Assembly (NCBI GenBank): GCA_026996935.1
Contig: JALWJW010000381.1
Location: forward strand, 1 to 8,334
DNA from: Hyphomicrobiales bacterium
GTDB taxonomy: Bacteria; Pseudomonadota; Alphaproteobacteria; Rhizobiales; Aestuariivirgaceae
DNA length: 8,334 nucleotides
Direction: 5' to 3'
A model generated the notes under the pieces. The model saw only the letters and a program-made list of their open reading frames with translations, searched no databases and was not told the DNA's origin. Numbering within the stretch: the stretch's first letter is position 1; every line of letters starts with the position of its first letter. The position numbers and the translations under genes are program-made. Shown here piece after piece: positions 6,734 to 8,334 of the stretch.

Positions 6734-7483
6734 TCACTCGAGTAGTTCTCCGATAGCAGAAACCAGCTTGTCCCAACCAAGCTCTTCTAATGGAATCACG
6801 CGAACATCAAGCACCGCCGCTTTACCCATTAAGGACATATAGCGGGGCTGATTTTTGAGTTCATCAATCAAATCTGCGGTAACGAGTATCGCCACGCGAT
6901 CACCTTCAACGCCAAAATGGTCAGCCAAATTGTCAGCTTCATGCAGCGCATCCATAAGGCGGTTACGATGTTTACGGCTGTCAGAATTAAACTCTGATCC
7001 AACAGCCTTGCATGATGTAAACCCTAATCTGGTGCCTTTACGAACAATCAGGTCAATTTCATTCTGGCCATGATACCCTTGCGCATGCCAACCAATGGTT
7101 TGAGCGAAAACAGCTTCATCAGCCCCTGCCTCCATTGCCGCTAGCCATGCCAGTTCCTCAAGCCAGCCACCACCCAGATAACGCTTTGCGTGCGCATCAA
7201 CATGATACCCACCGTCTGGGTGCTCGCTGCACATGCCATGTCGCCTAATTTCTTCTCTTAAAGCAGATCCATGTTCACAAAGTTTACTTTCGGCCACTTT
7301 CCAGTCTTTACTTCGTTTTAACAGTAAATCACGCACAGGTTCAAATGCTGGATAGTTGTCCTCAATCATACGCGTTAACTGCTCGCGATTGCGGGCAAGT
7401 TCCACATCGCCTGACTTGCCCTTAAACCGGGCATTACGGGTTTTAAGCAAATCTGAGATCGTATGACTATTCTGGTTCGGCAT
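6734..7483 (-). CDS. Card1-like (DUF1887) endonuclease-domain protein without CARF domain
   Basis: This 249-residue protein has no signal peptide or membrane segment. Its C-terminal part (about 102-249) resembles the PD-(D/E)xK endonuclease domain of Card1/Can2-type proteins (DUF1887): GGWLEE at 105-110, NEIDLIV at 141-147 with D144 as the metal-binding acid, and LGFTSCKAV at 153-161 with K159. In the family the last motif usually reads ECK; here the glutamate is serine 157. Card1 and Can2 carry N-terminal CARF domains that sense cyclic oligoadenylate in type III CRISPR immunity. Here only about 100 residues precede the nuclease part, too few for CARF plus linker; they are charged and probably helical, with a Cys/His cluster (C69, H71, H82, C85, H88, H94, H98). 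No cas genes are nearby. It may be a nuclease with another trigger, or an inactive relative. The ATG at 7483 is 63 bp below the acyl-CoA dehydrogenase stop and has only a weak ribosome-binding site, so co-transcription is possible. Family assignment is from motifs only. Confidence 0.72.
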   Translation of the reverse strand: MPNQNSHTISDLLKTRNARFKGKSGDVELARNREQLTRMIEDNYPAFEPVRDLLLKRSKDWKVAESKLCEHGSALREEIRRHGMCSEHPDGGYHVDAHAKRYLGGGWLEELAWLAAMEAGADEAVFAQTIGWHAQGYHGQNEIDLIVRKGTRLGFTSCKAVGSEFNSDSRKHRNRLMDALHEADNLADHFGVEGDRVAILVTADLIDELKNQPRYMSLMGKAAVLDVRVIPLEELGWDKLVSAIGELLE

Positions 7484-7546
7484 GGTTTAGTTTTGGTCTT
7501 TCAAATTGAAATTTTTAGAATCATAAACAACTATTCCGTGTAAGTA

Positions 7547-8334
7547 TTACTTATTGTTCAGTTTAACTATTCTGTCCAGATGGAAATCCTCATCACCAAA
7601 CAAATGATCGATCATCACCAATCGCTTTGCAAAGTGGGCAACCGAGTATTCCCATGTCATGCCAACCCCCCCGTGCAACTGAATAGATTCTTCTGCAAAC
7701 AAACGCCCTGTACGGCCAACAAGGTTTTTTACCGCAGAAACATACCACTCACGCTCATCGCGATTACCCTCCAGATGACCTGCTGCATTTATAACCGCTG
7801 AACGCACTTGCTCCATCTCAATCATAAGTTCGGCCATGCGATGCTGCAAGACCTGAAATTTACCAATTGGCACGCCAAATTGCTTGCGGGTCTTTAAAAA
7901 CTCTAGTGTAATCATGGCGGTTGATTGCATCGCACCTAATGCTTCAGCACTTAAGGCCAAATTAGCGGCAGCAATTGTTTTTTCAATCGCTGCAAACCCC
8001 AGGTCTCCATTACACAATTGCGCGGCGCTTACACCTTCTAGTCGAATATCGGCAGCGTTATAGCCATCAACGGTTTTATATGATCGTGTGGTCAAACCTT
8101 GTGCATCAGCATCGACTAAAAACAAACCAATGCCGTTCTCATCATCGTCATTGCCACTCATGCGAGCAGAGACAACCAAAGTGTTGGCATGGCCACCATT
8201 TAAAACAACAGCTTTTTGTCCTGCCAGTTTATGTTTATCGCCCTCTTTTACTGCCGTTGTGGCAACAAAAGAGGTTTCATAGCCAGCCTGAGCCTCGCTA
8301 TGAGCAAAGGCCAGTTGGCGGCCACCTGCTATCA
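7547..8334 (-). CDS. Acyl-CoA dehydrogenase, PimD-like, N-terminus off window
   Basis: The frame is open from the right edge to a TAA at 7547, giving 262 codons; about the first 110-120 residues of a typical 370-380-residue enzyme are missing. It should oxidise an acyl-CoA to the 2-enoyl-CoA with FAD in the cytoplasm. The visible part begins in the middle beta-domain (LAFAHSEAQAGYE, where most relatives have a TEPxAGSD-like motif) and continues through KLAGQKAVVLNGGHA. The C-terminal helical domain has TRKQFGVPIGKFQVLQHRMA, a standard family signature, and IQLHGGVGMTWEYSVAHFAKRL. The usual catalytic YEGT position reads FGDEDFH, so the base may be an aspartate or glutamate there. The AHSE motif and overall pattern resemble the small subunit of pimeloyl-CoA dehydrogenase, which would place a large-subunit gene upstream, outside this window. 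The substrate is not certain. In-frame ATG and TTG codons near 8161-8179 are internal, not starts. Confidence 0.93.
   Translation of the reverse strand, partial: IAGGRQLAFAHSEAQAGYETSFVATTAVKEGDKHKLAGQKAVVLNGGHANTLVVSARMSGNDDDENGIGLFLVDADAQGLTTRSYKTVDGYNAADIRLEGVSAAQLCNGDLGFAAIEKTIAAANLALSAEALGAMQSTAMITLEFLKTRKQFGVPIGKFQVLQHRMAELMIEMEQVRSAVINAAGHLEGNRDEREWYVSAVKNLVGRTGRLFAEESIQLHGGVGMTWEYSVAHFAKRLVMIDHLFGDEDFHLDRIVKLNNK

Noticed and set aside
8159..8179. Internal ATG or TTG as the start of the acyl-CoA dehydrogenase
   Set aside because: The frame stays open upstream to the window edge and encodes conserved middle-domain sequence of the family.
6734..8334. A type III CRISPR or other known defence island around the Card1-like gene
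   Set aside because: Neighbours are an acyl-CoA dehydrogenase and a periplasmic protease; no cas, toxin, transposase or integrase sequence is visible in the window.

Overview
This window looks like a chromosomal segment of a Gram-negative alphaproteobacterium of moderate GC content, probably marine or aquatic. That is inference from several genes together: an N-terminally anchored BON/Ig-repeat envelope protein of the kind seen with OmpA domains in this class, a porin with an N-terminal coiled coil, a TPR-sulfotransferase, and a PimD-like acyl-CoA dehydrogenase. I cannot name a genus.

Layout. Positions 1-2214 (minus strand) hold the first 738 codons of a large envelope protein: a membrane anchor, a BON-like domain and seven tandem Ig-like repeats with a 96-residue period. 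Its end lies off the left edge. A 357-bp divergent intergenic region follows, rich in candidate regulatory sites: a TATAAT box for the minus gene, a perfect TTAA-N7-TTAAC CtrA-type box, and a perfect GTGTGA-N6-TCACAC palindrome of CRP/FNR type. On the plus strand come a strongly codon-biased porin (2572-3852) with a clear rho-independent terminator, then a TPR-sulfotransferase (4053-5765) and a short lipoprotein of the trypsin-like protease family (5873-6730). Converging on the protease with only 3 bp between stop codons is a minus-strand gene (6734-7483) whose C-terminal half resembles the PD-(D/E)xK nuclease domain of Card1 (DUF1887) but which has no CARF domain. Upstream of it on the minus strand is an acyl-CoA dehydrogenase (7547 to the right edge), missing its N-terminal part.

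How the genes relate. The left two thirds is mainly about the cell envelope: a peptidoglycan/periplasm-spanning repeat protein, an outer-membrane porin, a sulfotransferase that may decorate an unknown substrate, and a periplasmic protease. The right end is metabolic (acyl-CoA oxidation) plus one possible nucleic-acid-cutting protein. I see no CRISPR array, cas gene, transposase, tRNA or rRNA. The least ordinary items are the CARF-less Card1-like protein with a changed ExK motif, and the two regulatory palindromes in front of the porin. I do not see a complete, obviously new multi-gene system.
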